Of a stretch of DNA of 64,000 nucleotides, positions 1-10,001 are shown piece after piece (positions within the stretch are counted from its first letter, which is position 1; each line of letters opens with the position of its first letter). The translations under genes and the position numbers were made by a program. Source of the DNA: Oncomelania hupensis (lineage: Eukaryota > Mollusca > Gastropoda > Littorinimorpha > Pomatiopsidae); the NCBI GenBank assembly GCA_036898135.1, contig CM072511.1, positions 161,999,314 to 162,063,313 on the forward strand. Reading direction: 5' to 3'. Under the pieces are notes generated by a model. That model saw nothing but the letters and a program-made list of their open reading frames with translations. It was not told where the DNA came from and did no database searches.

Positions 1-367
1 CAATCTCAGCATAATGGAGAACTCTGATAGTAATGCTTGTCATACTATTTTGTGTTTTTGTGTGTGTGTGTGTTTTTGTTTGTTGTTAAAGCTATTTTGT
101 GATTGTAACTGAAATGCTTTACAGTTTTGCTTCTCTATATCTTACTTTAGTGTATTACAGGCTGTGGGCTAAATAACGTGCCTTATTTGCCAGTGAACGA
201 GTGTTTAATTCCAGAAGCATCAAAAACAATTTTTCATTGAAGTAAACTGTTTTTAGTGTTTACAAGTTGGTGGGATCCACACAGGAAGATGGATGTGAGG
301 GGCAACAACTGTTCCGTTTTATCATCCACTCTGGCCCATGATGTGTTTGCTGATTTCTTTGTTACAG
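1..367 (+). other. Probable intron upstream of first visible zinc-finger-gene exon
   Basis: AT-rich sequence with a short TG/GT-rich tract near 57-73 and no supportable coding region. It ends in a pyrimidine-rich acceptor (ttctttgttacag) also found before the related exon at 9738. I read it as intron of a gene whose 5' exons lie outside the window. Confidence 0.45.
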
Positions 368-447
368 AAAGCAGTGGGCCATTGGACACAAAAACAGTTT
401 GGGTGAAAACAGAGAGATACATGGATATAAATCCAATGGAGTCTGAG
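368..447 (+). CDS. Internal exon, C2H2 zinc-finger gene (SUMO-motif module, 80 nt)
   Basis: Short exon bounded by acceptor gttacag and donor GAG|gtaata. Read in phase it encodes about 26 residues containing KTVWVKTERYMDINPMESE. It is a paralogue of the 80-nt exon at 9738-9817: same length, same entry phase (second base of a codon), same exit at a codon boundary, same core VWVKTER and same P-M-E-S ending. V-K-T-E matches the sumoylation consensus (hydrophobic-K-x-E). Its exit phase fits the 64-nt exon at 7863-7926. Oddity: the donor is the first unit of a 42-bp minisatellite that has copied the donor many times. Exon status is inferred from paralogy, splice sites and phase; transcript data would decide. 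It could be a relic exon that is now skipped. Confidence 0.55.
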
Positions 448-983
448 GTAATAGTCCAGCTTGATGTCTCTTATACAATGGAGCCTGGTGTAATAGTCGG
501 GCATGATGTCTCTAATCTTATACAATGGAGTCTGAGGTAATAGTCCAGCTTGATGTTTCTTACACAATGGAGTCTGAGGTAATAGTCCAGCTTGATGTCT
601 CTTATACAATGGAGTCTGAGGTAATAGTCCAGCTTGATGTTTCTTATACAATGGAGTCTGAGGTAATAGTCCAGCTTGATGTTTCTTACACAATGGAGTC
701 TGAGGTAATAGTCCAGCTTGATGTTTCTTATACAATGGAGCCAGAGGTAATAGTGGAGCTTGATGTTTCTTATACAATGGAGCCTGAGCTAATAGTCCAG
801 CTTGATGTCTCTTATACAATGGAGCCTGAGCTAATAGTCCAGCTTGATGTCTCTTTTACAATGGAGCCTGAGCTAATAGTCCAGCTTGATGTCTCTTTTA
901 CAATGGAGCCTGAGCTAATAGTCCAGCTTGATGTCTCGTATACAATGGAGCCTGAGCTAATAGTCCAGCTTGATGTCTCTCTG
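436..983 (+). repeat. 42-bp minisatellite carrying a copied splice donor (about 13 units)
   Basis: Units begin atggagtctgag followed by gtaatagtccagcttgatgt. The first unit overlaps the last 12 bases of the exon ending at 447 and the start of its intron, so each unit is an exon-end plus donor plus intron-start. Units 1 and 3-8 keep GAG|GTAATA; the last five read GAG|CTAATA and have lost the GT. Unit 2 is 47 bp, which shifts the frame. Because 42 is a multiple of three, units 3-13 stay open as a 14-codon repeat (to 1178), but this is probably not a protein gene. Confidence 0.85.
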
Positions 984-1488
984 ATGGCCTGTCATAATTG
1001 GAAGTTTTTGGGGAGGTGTAAAAACTGTTTCGAGGTTCTCAATCCCAAACGTAGGTTATTGAACCTATTGGACCAGAAGAAGTGTTCAGGAACCTGGGTG
1101 TTACACTCATTCGAGGTTGGTGTTTTTCTATCAGTATTTGATTCAGCCCCGATGCTTGAATTCCTGATAGGTGTGTAACTCGGATTCGTTTATCCACGCA
1201 GCCTGCTCACTCAGCAACAAGACACGGAGTCGTCGTATGAAGTTTTCCACTTTTATTCAGCACACATCAACAACTGCATACAATCGCTCAATCGCTTTTC
1301 CACTCTCAACTTTTTACTTTCCAACTCACTATCAACACACACTATCAACCCACACACAGAGCATCCATTTTATAGCTTTTCTCTCGATCGAGATAACGTC
1401 AGAATGTTCCCGATGACGCTTTACCACCAATCAAACTAAAGTTCGTCATAACTGACTTACGTCATACATCTTTCTTCACATTCCAAGA

Positions 1489-1848
1489 CACAGTTGTTCT
1501 ACAGCGAGCTTTGAGTTTTGACCCCTGACCCTGCCTATAAGCCAAATAGCTTGGTGCACAGGCATGCCAGCCGCCTGCCGTTGACTGATAGCAGGCAGAG
1601 TAATGGAGCTGTGCATAAGCATTCCACTCTCTGTACTGTGTGAGTAAAGACTGGGTTGGTCTTTGGCCCTTTCTGCATGCTCTGCCAGGAAAGAATAAAA
1701 ATCAGCATACTGTGTTAGACTATCATGCACATGCCAAGTTTACTGTAGTGTATGCAAGTGTGAAAACATGTTGACCTAAAACTACAAGGGCTGACAGGAA
1801 ATATATATTATGCTGCATTTAAATATGAGACCCAAAAATGTACTTGTG

Positions 1849-1911
<63 letters not shown>

Positions 1912-2994
1912 TTGTGCAATTGAAAATTAAAAGAAAACAATACTCAAACAAACTTACAAAGATACAATCACAGTGTTAGCTGCATGTGAACGAATGAAAT
2001 AAATGAGCCTACCCGAACTTGAGTGTCTGTCCTCTGCCAAACTTGTAAAGTATCCCAAGTATCCATTTAATGCACAGAACAAAATTATCCAGCAGTGCTA
2101 ACAATGATCAAGTGTCTTAACTTTTGTAGAAGTTATGTGAACAAATTATATTAATATTACATTAGTGCATTACATTTTATGCAGTTTGCACAAGTTATTA
2201 AAAGACATTGTTTAGTTTAACACGAACATTTATTGTTGTCCACAGCCAGGTTTCAATGAAGCAGAATCAACATTTGACAGAACTGATGATGTACATTGAG
2301 TTACTTTTTGGCACTATGCACAATGCACTCTTTCAAGTTTCAACTAGTAATCTGAATCAAGCAAGACATCAACATGTTATTTCCTTTAATAGTACATTTG
2401 TTCAGAGCTTCACACAGTCAATGGTGCCTGGTACTGAAATCTACACTTTTAAATTACTAATAACATCTTTTACAATTAATCGGTCATTTCGTTTCTTATA
2501 TTTTTCAATAGACAAACGTTATATCTTACAGTGTTAATAACTTTTAAAGCACTTAAAATGCAAATGATCACAGAAATTGAAGTCAAACTTCACCAAAAAT
2601 GTGTTTTTACCATTTACATTTACAGAGAAACAGTACCACAAATAACTACACAACACCACGTTCTATAGCACTTTTCTTCTTAAATACCACATCAGTCAAC
2701 AAAATATAACTTTTAGTCAGTGCTTCAAACACTATAGAAACCAAGTTTTAAAAAACAATTTTCAGAAATATGCAATTCTTCTGAATAAAATAGAAAAACA
2801 TAGGAAAATATTCCAAGCACAACACCAGCAATGAGCCAGTTTAACAAAGACAAAGAGCGCGCCCAGCTTAAAAAAAAAAGGGAAGGGAAGGCTGGCGCCA
2901 TGGCATCATTGCTAAAAGCAGGTGGCTAGGCAGATCAGATTTCATGCTGAAAGCAACTCAGAGCTCGTAAACAGAGACAAGGGTATCAGCTGTG
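1489..2994. mobile_element. Non-autonomous DNA transposon inside the solo LTR
   Basis: Comparison with uninterrupted LTRs places 1506 bp of foreign sequence at an AAGA site that is duplicated on both sides (1485-1488 and 2995-2998). The ends are CACAG and CTGTG, a very short terminal inverted repeat. No coding region is convincing; the body is AT-rich with a GA microsatellite. Superfamily not assigned. Confidence 0.55.
1849..1911 (+). repeat. (GA)n microsatellite
   Basis: About 60 bp of nearly pure GA dinucleotide repeat with two aaag interruptions. Confidence 0.95.
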
Positions 2995-3310
2995 AAGAAT
3001 GTTCTCAAATATTCACATTTATCGGGAATCTTCGATCGACCGTAAACACACAAATCCAGAGAACTCTCCAACAACATCGACCAACGAAAATTACCAACGC
3101 TACACAAAGCCCCTCCCAACAACAATGCAAACTCAAATCAAAGGCAAATACACTCCATCATTGAATACTCTGCAAAGCGAAGCGACCAGATCCATCACGC
3201 GCGCTTCAGACATACCATCCTTCGCGTTTCAACGTAACACTGGGTTCGGGATCTGAGAACCTCGATAAAAAGATGTTGAACCTCCCCAAACCTTTCACTT
3301 AAGACAGGCC

Positions 3311-4874
3311 ATTACAGCACTTCAACACATTAACTGTGTGGTACAGTCATTACAGCACTTCAACACATTAACTGTGTGGTACAGTCATTACAGCATTTCA
3401 ACACATTAACTGTGTAGTACAGTCATTACAGCATTTCAACACATTAACTGTGTGGTACAGTCATTACAGCATTTCAACACATTTACTGTGTGGTACAGTC
3501 ATTACAGCATTTCAACACATTTACTGTATGGTACAGCCATTACAGCACTTCAACACATTAACTGTGTGGTACAGTCATTACAGCATTTCAACACATTAAC
3601 TGTGTAGTACAGTCATTACAGCATTTCAACACATTTACTGTATGGTACAGTCATTACAGCATTTCAACACATTAACTGTGTGGTACAGTCATTACAGCAT
3701 TTCAACACATTAACTGTGTGGTACAGTCATTACAGCATTTCAACACATTAACTGTGTGGTACAGCCATTACAGCACTTCAACACATTAACTGTGTGGTAC
3801 AGTCATTACAGCACTTCAACACATTAACTGTGTGGTACAGCCATTACAGCACTTCAACACATTAACTGTGTGGTACAGTCATTACAGCATTTCAACACAT
3901 TAACTGTGTGGTACAGTCATTACAGCATTTCAACACATTAACTGTGTGGTACAGCCATTACAGCACTTCAACACATTAACTGTGTGGTACAGCCATTACA
4001 GCACTTCAACACATTAACTGTGTGGTACAGCCATTACAGCACTTCAACACATTAACTGTGTGGTACAGTCATTACAGCACTTCAACACATTAACTGTGTG
4101 GTACAGCCATTACAGCATTTCAACACATTAACTGTGTGGTACAGTCATTACAGCACTTCAACACATTAACTGTGTGGTACAGTCATTACAGCACTTTAAC
4201 ACATTAACTGTGTGGTACAGTCATTACAGCATTTCAACACATTAACTGTGTGGTACAGTCATTACAGCATTTCAACACATTAACTGTGTGGTACAGTCAT
4301 TACAGCACTTTAACACATTAACTGTGTGGTACAGCCATTACAGCACTTCAACACATTAACTGTGTGGTACAGCCATTACAGCACTTCAACACATTAACTG
4401 TGTGGTACAGTCATTACAGCATTTCAACACATTAACTGTGTGGTACAGTCATTACAGCATTTCAACACATTAACTGTGTGGTACAGTCATTACAGCACTT
4501 CAACACATTAACTGTGTGGTACAGTCATTACAGCATTTCAACACATTAACTGTGTGGTACAGCCATTACAGCACTTCAACACGTTAACTGTGTGGTACAG
4601 TCATTACAGCATTTCAACACATTAACTGTGTGGTACAGTCATTACAGCACTTTAACACATTAATTGTGTGGTACAGTCATTACGGCACTTCAACACATTA
4701 ACTGTGTGGTACAGTCATTACAGCACTTCAACACATTAACTGTGTGGTACAGTCATTACAGCACTTCAACACATTAACTGTGTGGTACAGTTATTACAGC
4801 ACTTCAACACATTAACTGTGTGGTACAGTTATTACAGCACTTCAACACATTAACTGTGTGGTACAGTCATTACA
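3311..4874 (+). repeat. 38-bp satellite array, about 41 copies
   Basis: Head-to-tail units of the form cattacagca(c/t)ttcaac, acattaactgtgt, ggtacag(t/c). Each holds a small dyad, ACACA-ttaac-TGTGT. Units fall into a cacttc type and a catttc type, interspersed in runs. The array continues at 6808 after a LINE insertion, so about 46 copies existed before the break. Its first unit directly abuts the MITE end at 3310. Confidence 0.95.
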
Positions 4875-6807
4875 ATACAATACAATACAATACAATAAAT
4901 CTTTATTAATCCAAAAAAGGAAATTGATTCGACATGTCCACCTATAATTATTAATACACATTAGCAAAAACAGCTTAAAAACACTACACATAAAAACATA
5001 AATAATACGCATTACCAAATCCATTAACATACATTCTCACTATCATTCTCATCTTCTCTTATTCTGGTTAGCCATTAAAACAGATCTAGGTAAAAAAGAA
5101 TTTGCGTATCTGCATGTCCTAGCCCTCGGCACCCTGCGCTCTATTTGCCTACTGTCATAATCCTGCCTAAGCGGATGTATCGCGTCATCAAGGATGGCCT
5201 TCAGTTTATTTGCCGTGCATCGGTTGCAGAGTGTGTCCACATCATCCTGTTCTGCACCCAACACCCCACCAGCCTTCCTAATCGTTTTATCCAAACTGTC
5301 CCTGTCTTGTTTCATAATACTTCCTCCCCAACAGCTGATGCCGAAGGTCAAGACTCTTCAGATCATAGAGGAATAAAACATCTGTAAGAGTTGCTGGCTG
5401 ACATTGAAAGATTTCAATTTTCTCAAGCAATACAGGCGTGTGTTGATTTTCTTAACAATACTTTCAGTGTTTTGTCTCCAAGAGAGAGAATTATCTAAAA
5501 CTACGCCTAAATACTTAAAATATTCCACACGTTCTACTACTTTTCCCTTAATAATAACAGAATCAGGTTCACAAATACTTTTCCTAAAATCAATTATCAA
5601 CTCTTTAGTTTTGTCCACATTTAATTCCAAAAAGTTGATGTCACACCAGTCGACCAGGTCGTTGATTTCCTGTCTGTAGTTTGCGTCATCGTCACCTGTA
5701 ATCTGCCCAGTCTGTGCAATGTCGTCAGCATACTTGTCCACGATACAGTTGTCATGCGTAGATCTACAGTCAGAGGTGTACACAGAAAAGAGAAACGGTG
5801 ACAAAACAGTGCCCTGAGGAGCTCCAGTATTTGTTAAAATCGAATTGGAGGTAAGACCCGAGGTTAATCTTACAAACTGTGGACGACATGTGAGATAGTC
5901 CAGAATCCAGAGGATGGTGGACGGGAAAACCTTCATGGACGTCAGTTTATCAACAAGTATATGAGGTTGTATAGTATTAAAAGCACTGGAAAAATCATAA
6001 AACATAATACGTATACTGGTACCAGTCTTATCCAGGTGAGAATAAACACTATTTAAAACATGCAAAATAGCATCATCAACCCCTCTGTTTTTTCTATAGG
6101 CAAACTGCAACGGATCCATAAAATCAGAAACAAGATCATTAAAATGAAGCAAAACACATTTTTCAAACACCTTCATAATACAGGATGTCAATGCGACAGG
6201 ACGGAGGTCATTCATGGTCTGGACTGACTGTTTTTTTGGCACAGGAACAATGCAAGAAGTTTTCCACGACTGAGGAACTTGACACTCAACAAGAGACAGA
6301 TTAAATATAATATACAGAATCTGATACAGTTGTTCAGCACAATACTTTAAAACACTTGGTCTAATACCATCTGGCCCACAGTTCATCGAGTTTATTCTGC
6401 AACGACCGTACGTTTCCCACAATTGCTGACGGTAGGTAGGGTTTAAATCCTCGCCTTTTATTTCTCTCACGCACCCCTCCTTTCCTACCCCTCCTTCTGA
6501 CCTTCATCTGCGGTGGCAAGTCCAGATCTGATCAGGCTTCACCACAAGTGGTGAAAAACGAAGTTGAAGCAGCTCCGCCATGTTGTACACGATCGGGGCC
6601 AGAGCAGACACAGTTAGAAAATTCCTGTCGGGCATACATCCACACATCGCCAGCCCCACCAACAGAAACCAGACCACCACCAACCTGAAGCGTTCACCCA
6701 TTTTTCTGAGCACTTTTTTAAACACAGACACAAGACGACACCATCAAAAACATTACAAGTAGATGGACAGTCTTTGTCGCCACATGCGCAGCGACAGCTC
6801 ACCACGC
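4875..6807 (-). mobile_element. Rex1/Babar-like LINE inserted in the 38-bp satellite
   Basis: A minus-strand non-LTR retrotransposon interrupts the array. Its 3' end, at the low coordinate, is a short tail of ATTGT repeats preceded by AATAAA, typical of CR1/Rex1-type elements. The body is the RT pseudogene described separately; no endonuclease domain is present, so it is 5' truncated or internally deleted. I could not define a clean target duplication. Confidence 0.8.
5049..6731 (-). pseudogene. Rex1-like LINE reverse transcriptase, two in-frame stops
   Basis: Three open stretches (6731-6504, 6470-5358, 5351-5049) share one frame and are separated only by stop codons, giving about 560 residues. 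The middle 370 residues are an RT palm: FYDFSSAFNTIQPHILVDKL (motif A), GAPQGTVLSPFLFSVYTSDC (motif B) and KYADDIAQ (catalytic Y-A-D-D). The C-terminal part is the thumb and connection typical of the family. The N-terminal stretch has a hydrophobic segment (FRLVVVWFLLVGLAMCGC) joined to the RT with no endonuclease between, suggesting an internal deletion. Only two stops means moderate age. Inactive as it stands. Confidence 0.8.
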
Positions 6808-7018
6808 CAACACATTAACACAGCACTTCAACACATTAACTGTGTGGTACAGTCATTACAGCACTTCAACACATTAACTGTGTGGTACAGTTATTACAGC
6901 ACTTCAACACATTAACTGTGTGGTACATCTATACAGCGCTTCAACACATTAACTGTGTCGTACAACCATTACAGCGCTTCAACACATTAACTGTGTCGTA
7001 CAGTCATTAAATGTACTG
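6808..7018 (+). repeat. 38-bp satellite, resumed after the LINE
   Basis: About five units of the 3311-4874 satellite, the last ones more diverged (acagcgcttc, tgtgtcgtac). Confidence 0.9.
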
Positions 7019-7024
7019 ATAATT

Positions 7025-7822
7025 CAGGGCTGAGATTTAGCAAGCCAGGCTAAGGAGCCAGCCGGGCTCTTAACCTGGGAACTTGAAGTTGCCAAAATAT
7101 TTCTCAGGTTGCCAGACCCCTTGATTGAAAGCACGGTCATGTTTTTTAAAACTGTATAACTATTGCAGCTAATAAACAAGATAAATTTCAACAACAACAC
7201 TGTTTCATTTTTTAAAACAAGCACTGTATAATTTATTCATCATCGACATCCTCCTCCTCAATGTTCCAAAACTTGAAGGAGCTTGGGTGTGCCTTCTTGA
7301 GCTGTTTTTTTTTCTTCTTCGGACTTTTTTTTTTTTTTGCTGGAGGCTCCGAGATACCGCTTAAAAAGCGCCACATCGTTCGAGATTGACAAAAGACTGA
7401 GAATGGGGAATATCGAAAGTACGGCAAGTCTCGCGTGACTCATCAAGGAAGTCAGAGACTCGTTCCGATACACGCAAGGAAGCAAGAAGGCTAGGATCTC
7501 GCAGGGCAGTTGCGTTTCGCGGCTAGGGAAAGAAGAAAGTCTCGCGAGAAAAGGCTATTTTTACTTCGCAAATCCCTCGCTTTGCTAGCGTTACCTAACT
7601 TCCTAGCATGCATCGGAACGGGTCTCCGGTGCTGACTGCAGAAGCGGTTGGCGCGTGTTTTGTTTTACATTGCAAGTCAAAAGTCCGTGTACAGGTACAG
7701 AATCTCTACCACTGGCGGTATTTTCAAGTCGCCAGCCGGGCGAATGGTACCCCAAATCGAGCTCGCCACACACTATTTTTAGGGGCCATTGGCGAGTTGG
7801 CGAGCGTTAAAGCTCAGCCCTG
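7025..7822. mobile_element. Non-autonomous hAT-like element, 798 bp, 6-bp TSD
   Basis: Terminal inverted repeats CAGGGCTGAGATTTAGC (left) and, reversed, CAGGGCTGAGCTTTAAC (right) match at 15 of 17 positions. A perfect 6-bp duplication ATAATT lies at 7019-7024 and 7823-7828. CAGGG ends with 5-8 bp duplications are typical of hAT. Inside is only a short minus-strand ORF with a lysine/glutamate-rich run (7233-7485), not a transposase. It sits between the satellite and the exon at 7863. Confidence 0.8.
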
Positions 7823-7862
7823 ATAATTGTTGTAAAGTTATATATTCTCAAATTGATTTCAG

Positions 7863-7926
7863 GAGCCACATGACTCGGAGTTGTCTAAAGTGAAGACAGA
7901 ACCTGACAGTGACTCAAAGGGATACA
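7863..7926 (+). CDS. Internal exon, C2H2 zinc-finger gene (SUMO-motif module, 64 nt)
   Basis: Bounded by acceptor attgatttcag and a strong donor ACA|gtaagt. Read in phase 0 it gives EPHDSELSKVKTEPDSDSK plus G-Y, then one leftover base. K-V-K-T-E-P contains the hydrophobic-K-x-E sumoylation consensus and sits in an acidic, serine-rich context. Its entry phase matches the exit of the exon at 368-447 and its exit phase matches the entry of the exon at 9738-9817, so the three splice in frame. The 64+80-nt pair is 144 nt (48 codons), a symmetric module that can duplicate without breaking the frame. Confidence 0.6.
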
Positions 7927-8394
7927 GTAAGTATGTTAGTGTTTCATACATAGCAATTATTGTCATTGTGTTATCTGTATTATGATTATAGCTGTTGTAC
8001 AGTTTCACTTTTCTAGACCTAAAGTATAGAATAGGCTGTGAGCTAAGTTACATCAGGGTGGAGAATTTTCCTCGGATCCGCGGATTTCCGCGGAAGGCAT
8101 TTGCATTTCCGAGAAAAAAATATTGAGTTCCGAGTGTGAGAAGCTGAAAGGCTACCCTTTACTGGGCATAGTGGCAGAAAGCGGCCAAAGGTCTAAACAG
8201 GCAAAACGTCCAAAAGCGTCCGTATCAACCATGTGGTTATATTCTCACGTTGTTTGAAAGATTGCGAGACTTCCGGCAATTGACTTCCGGTTTATTCTGT
8301 TGTGAAAACATTCGACTGCATTTCCACAAGTTTTCTCTGTGATGTGTTCGTTTTTTCGATTTTTTTTCCAAGTTTTCTTGTGTGTGTGTCTAAA

Positions 8395-8598
8395 ATGGAT
8401 GGTTTGGGTTCTTCGACTGATGAAGGGAAGTTTACAGGCTTCCATTTATCAGACATTAAAGTGAGAGAAATGGACTTGGAGTTGGAGGAAGAGATCGGTA
8501 CTGACATTAGACAATTAGTGTCAGTAGTGTGCATGCATACGATCTTTCAGACTGGCAGGAAAGTGAAGAAGAGGAGGGGGCTTGTTTGGACTTTTTAA
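8395..8598 (+). CDS. Short ORF inside hAT-like element, unknown
   Basis: A 67-codon ORF starting MDGLGSSTDEGKFTGFHLSD, followed by an acidic stretch (MDLELEEEIGTD). I recognise no domain. Within a non-autonomous element it is most likely the remaining first coding exon of a transposase gene. Another frame near 8540-8600 is also open and acidic (DWQESEEEEG), so an exon edge may lie here. Confidence 0.3.
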   Translation: MDGLGSSTDEGKFTGFHLSDIKVREMDLELEEEIGTDIRQLVSVVCMHTIFQTGRKVKKRRGLVWTF

Positions 8599-9043
8599 AA
8601 CTTTTTTTTTGTATATACATGGAGTAATAAAAAACAAGACATGACAAGAGAAGTATAAAAAGGCAGATAATCAAAAGAGAATTTATTTGTGTTCATTTTG
8701 TATTTTATTTCATTTAAATCTTAATACCTAAGATGTGGTGTTTTTACTAACATACCCTTAAATATCTCTAAAATTATAACAATTCTTGCCTGTTTAGAGC
8801 TAAAAAATAGACAAACGTGTGCCCAGTAAAATTGGAAATGTGAAGTTTGTGTGTAACAGTGGTGGACCTCAAACTTTGTTAGGCCTACAAATCAAGATTC
8901 TTAACTTTTTTGAAAGGCATGTGCATAAAACATTCTTTGTGTGTGTGTGTGTGTGTGTGTTATTTCTATTCATGTTTACTTTGTGCTTTTTGCTTTCAGG
9001 AGAGACCCTAAATTTCAAAATTGCATAAATTCATTTTCTTCCA

Positions 9044-9087
9044 GGGGGCTTCGCCCCCATGCACCCCCTACCGGGGCTGGGCCCCGG
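9044..9087 (+). repeat. Two GC-rich hairpins near transposon end
   Basis: 9044-9058 is GGGGGC-TTC-GCCCCC, a perfect 6-bp stem. 9071-9087 is CCGGGGC-TGG-GCCCCGG, a perfect 7-bp stem. They stand out in AT-rich surroundings and lie about 40-70 bp inside the right TIR of the 8054-9129 element. They could act as subterminal structure for transposition or halt transcription; this is inference. Confidence 0.7.
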
Positions 9088-9135
9088 CCGGATTTCAGAG
9101 ATTTCTTGATTCAGTTGTTCTCCACCCTGTTACAT

Positions 9136-9737
9136 GCATGTGTGCCAATGAAAAAGGGTTCAGTTCTACTAGTGGCAGGAACATTTCTTATGGGTAGGAG
9201 TTTTTTTCCGATGTGAACCTCATATTAAATCAGACTGGATTGATTAAAAGCTGCTTTTTTGTTTTATGATAAAATTTTTAAAAGTTAATAAATAAAGATT
9301 AATAATAGTATAAGTAATAATAATATTATAATAATGGATGCTAACTGTGCCTTATTATTAAATCAGACTCAAAGAGTGGTGAACTGTAACCAACATACAT
9401 GCTCACATGATACACTCCTACCAACACAACACACATTCATTTCTCAAACATGTGGTGTACAGGAAAGAGGCTATTAGAAACGGGAAAGAAATTCAAATTT
9501 TAATTTTGGGAGATTTTTAAAAAATGTGTTTCAATTGACTGCATCCAACAAGGAGGACGCCGAAGTACCTGGAGGAAATATTTGGTAGCCTGAAAAGTCT
9601 TGTATCTAAGTCACGTAAGTTCATCCTCTGCAGAGTTTGAACTCTCGACCTTTGTCATAGAAAACCACAGTCTAACCATTGGTGCTCCTGCTATCACCCT
9701 CTCATCCAGGATGCATTTGATTAATTCTTTGTTACAG
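9136..9737 (+). other. Intron sequence, nothing recognised
   Basis: AT-rich with scattered TAA/TAATAA runs. The last 20 bases before 9738 resemble the acceptor region before 368. No gene or clear repeat seen. Confidence 0.4.
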
Positions 9738-9817
9738 AAACCCCTGACCCATTTGAAACAAAGATGGTGTGGGTGAAGACAGAGAGATTTGTTGACATAT
9801 TTCCAATGGAGTCTAAG
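9738..9817 (+). CDS. Internal exon, C2H2 zinc-finger gene (second 80-nt module)
   Basis: Bounded by acceptor ttctttgttacag and donor AAG|gtaata. It encodes about 26 residues with KMVWVKTERFVDIFPMESK, a clear paralogue of the exon at 368-447. V-K-T-E is a third sumoylation consensus. Entry phase completes the codon left by the exon ending at 7926; exit is at a codon boundary, matching the zinc-finger exon at 27473. Here the donor is single: gtaataatgaaacttgac shows the un-amplified ancestor of the 42-bp minisatellite unit. The following intron would be 17655 bp and holds a pogo-like element, two minisatellites, a LINE and a Gmr1-like element. Confidence 0.6.
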
Positions 9818-10001
9818 GTAATAATGAAACTTGACTTTTCTTTTACAAATTTTCAACACAACTATTTGGTACAGTAATCCAAATAATAATAATAATAATG
9901 GATGCTATATACAGTGGTACCTCAGGTTACGAACACCTCATGTCATGGAACAATTTGGGTTAGGAACAACTTGAAAAATGTTTTGTCTGGGTAAGGAACA
10001 G

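Larger units (their letters stand above)
1099..3239 (-). mobile_element. Solo LTR of the Gmr1-like family, split by a 1.5-kb insertion
   Basis: The pieces 1099-1488 and 2999-3239 together correspond to one LTR of the Gmr1-like elements at 21188, 39222 and 58478 (TGTTAC...GTAACA ends, internal cttacgtcat, and AATAAA on the minus strand). A 5-bp target duplication CTGGG flanks it (1094-1098 and 3240-3244). There is no internal region, so it is the product of LTR-LTR recombination. It is more diverged than the LTRs of the full copies and therefore older. Confidence 0.85.
986..3310. mobile_element. Palindromic MITE/foldback element, interrupted by a solo LTR
   Basis: About 110 bp at the left (from GGCCTGTC at 986) and about 66 bp at the right (ending GACAGGCC at 3310) are imperfect inverted copies of each other, sharing the blocks TTTGGGGAGGT and CGAGGTTCTCA. 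The halves flank the solo LTR at 1099-3239 directly. Left flank is the 42-bp minisatellite, right flank the 38-bp satellite. No clear target duplication is visible beyond AT, so the superfamily is not assigned. Confidence 0.6.
8054..9129. mobile_element. hAT-like element, 1076 bp, perfect 12-bp TIR, 6-bp TSD
   Basis: Perfect terminal inverted repeats CAGGGTGGAGAA / TTCTCCACCCTG, flanked by a perfect 6-bp duplication TTACAT (8048-8053 and 9130-9135). It contains a short ORF and two strong GC hairpins near the right end but no transposase core, so it is non-autonomous. It lies in the intron between the exons at 7863 and 9738. Confidence 0.85.

Noticed and set aside
525..1178. 217-codon plus-strand ORF of 14-residue repeats
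   Set aside because: It is the open frame of the 42-bp minisatellite, whose length is a multiple of three, followed by MITE and LTR sequence. No start context or homology supports a protein.
3311..4874. CRISPR-like array
   Set aside because: Units are contiguous 38-bp satellites with no unique spacers, in a eukaryotic context.
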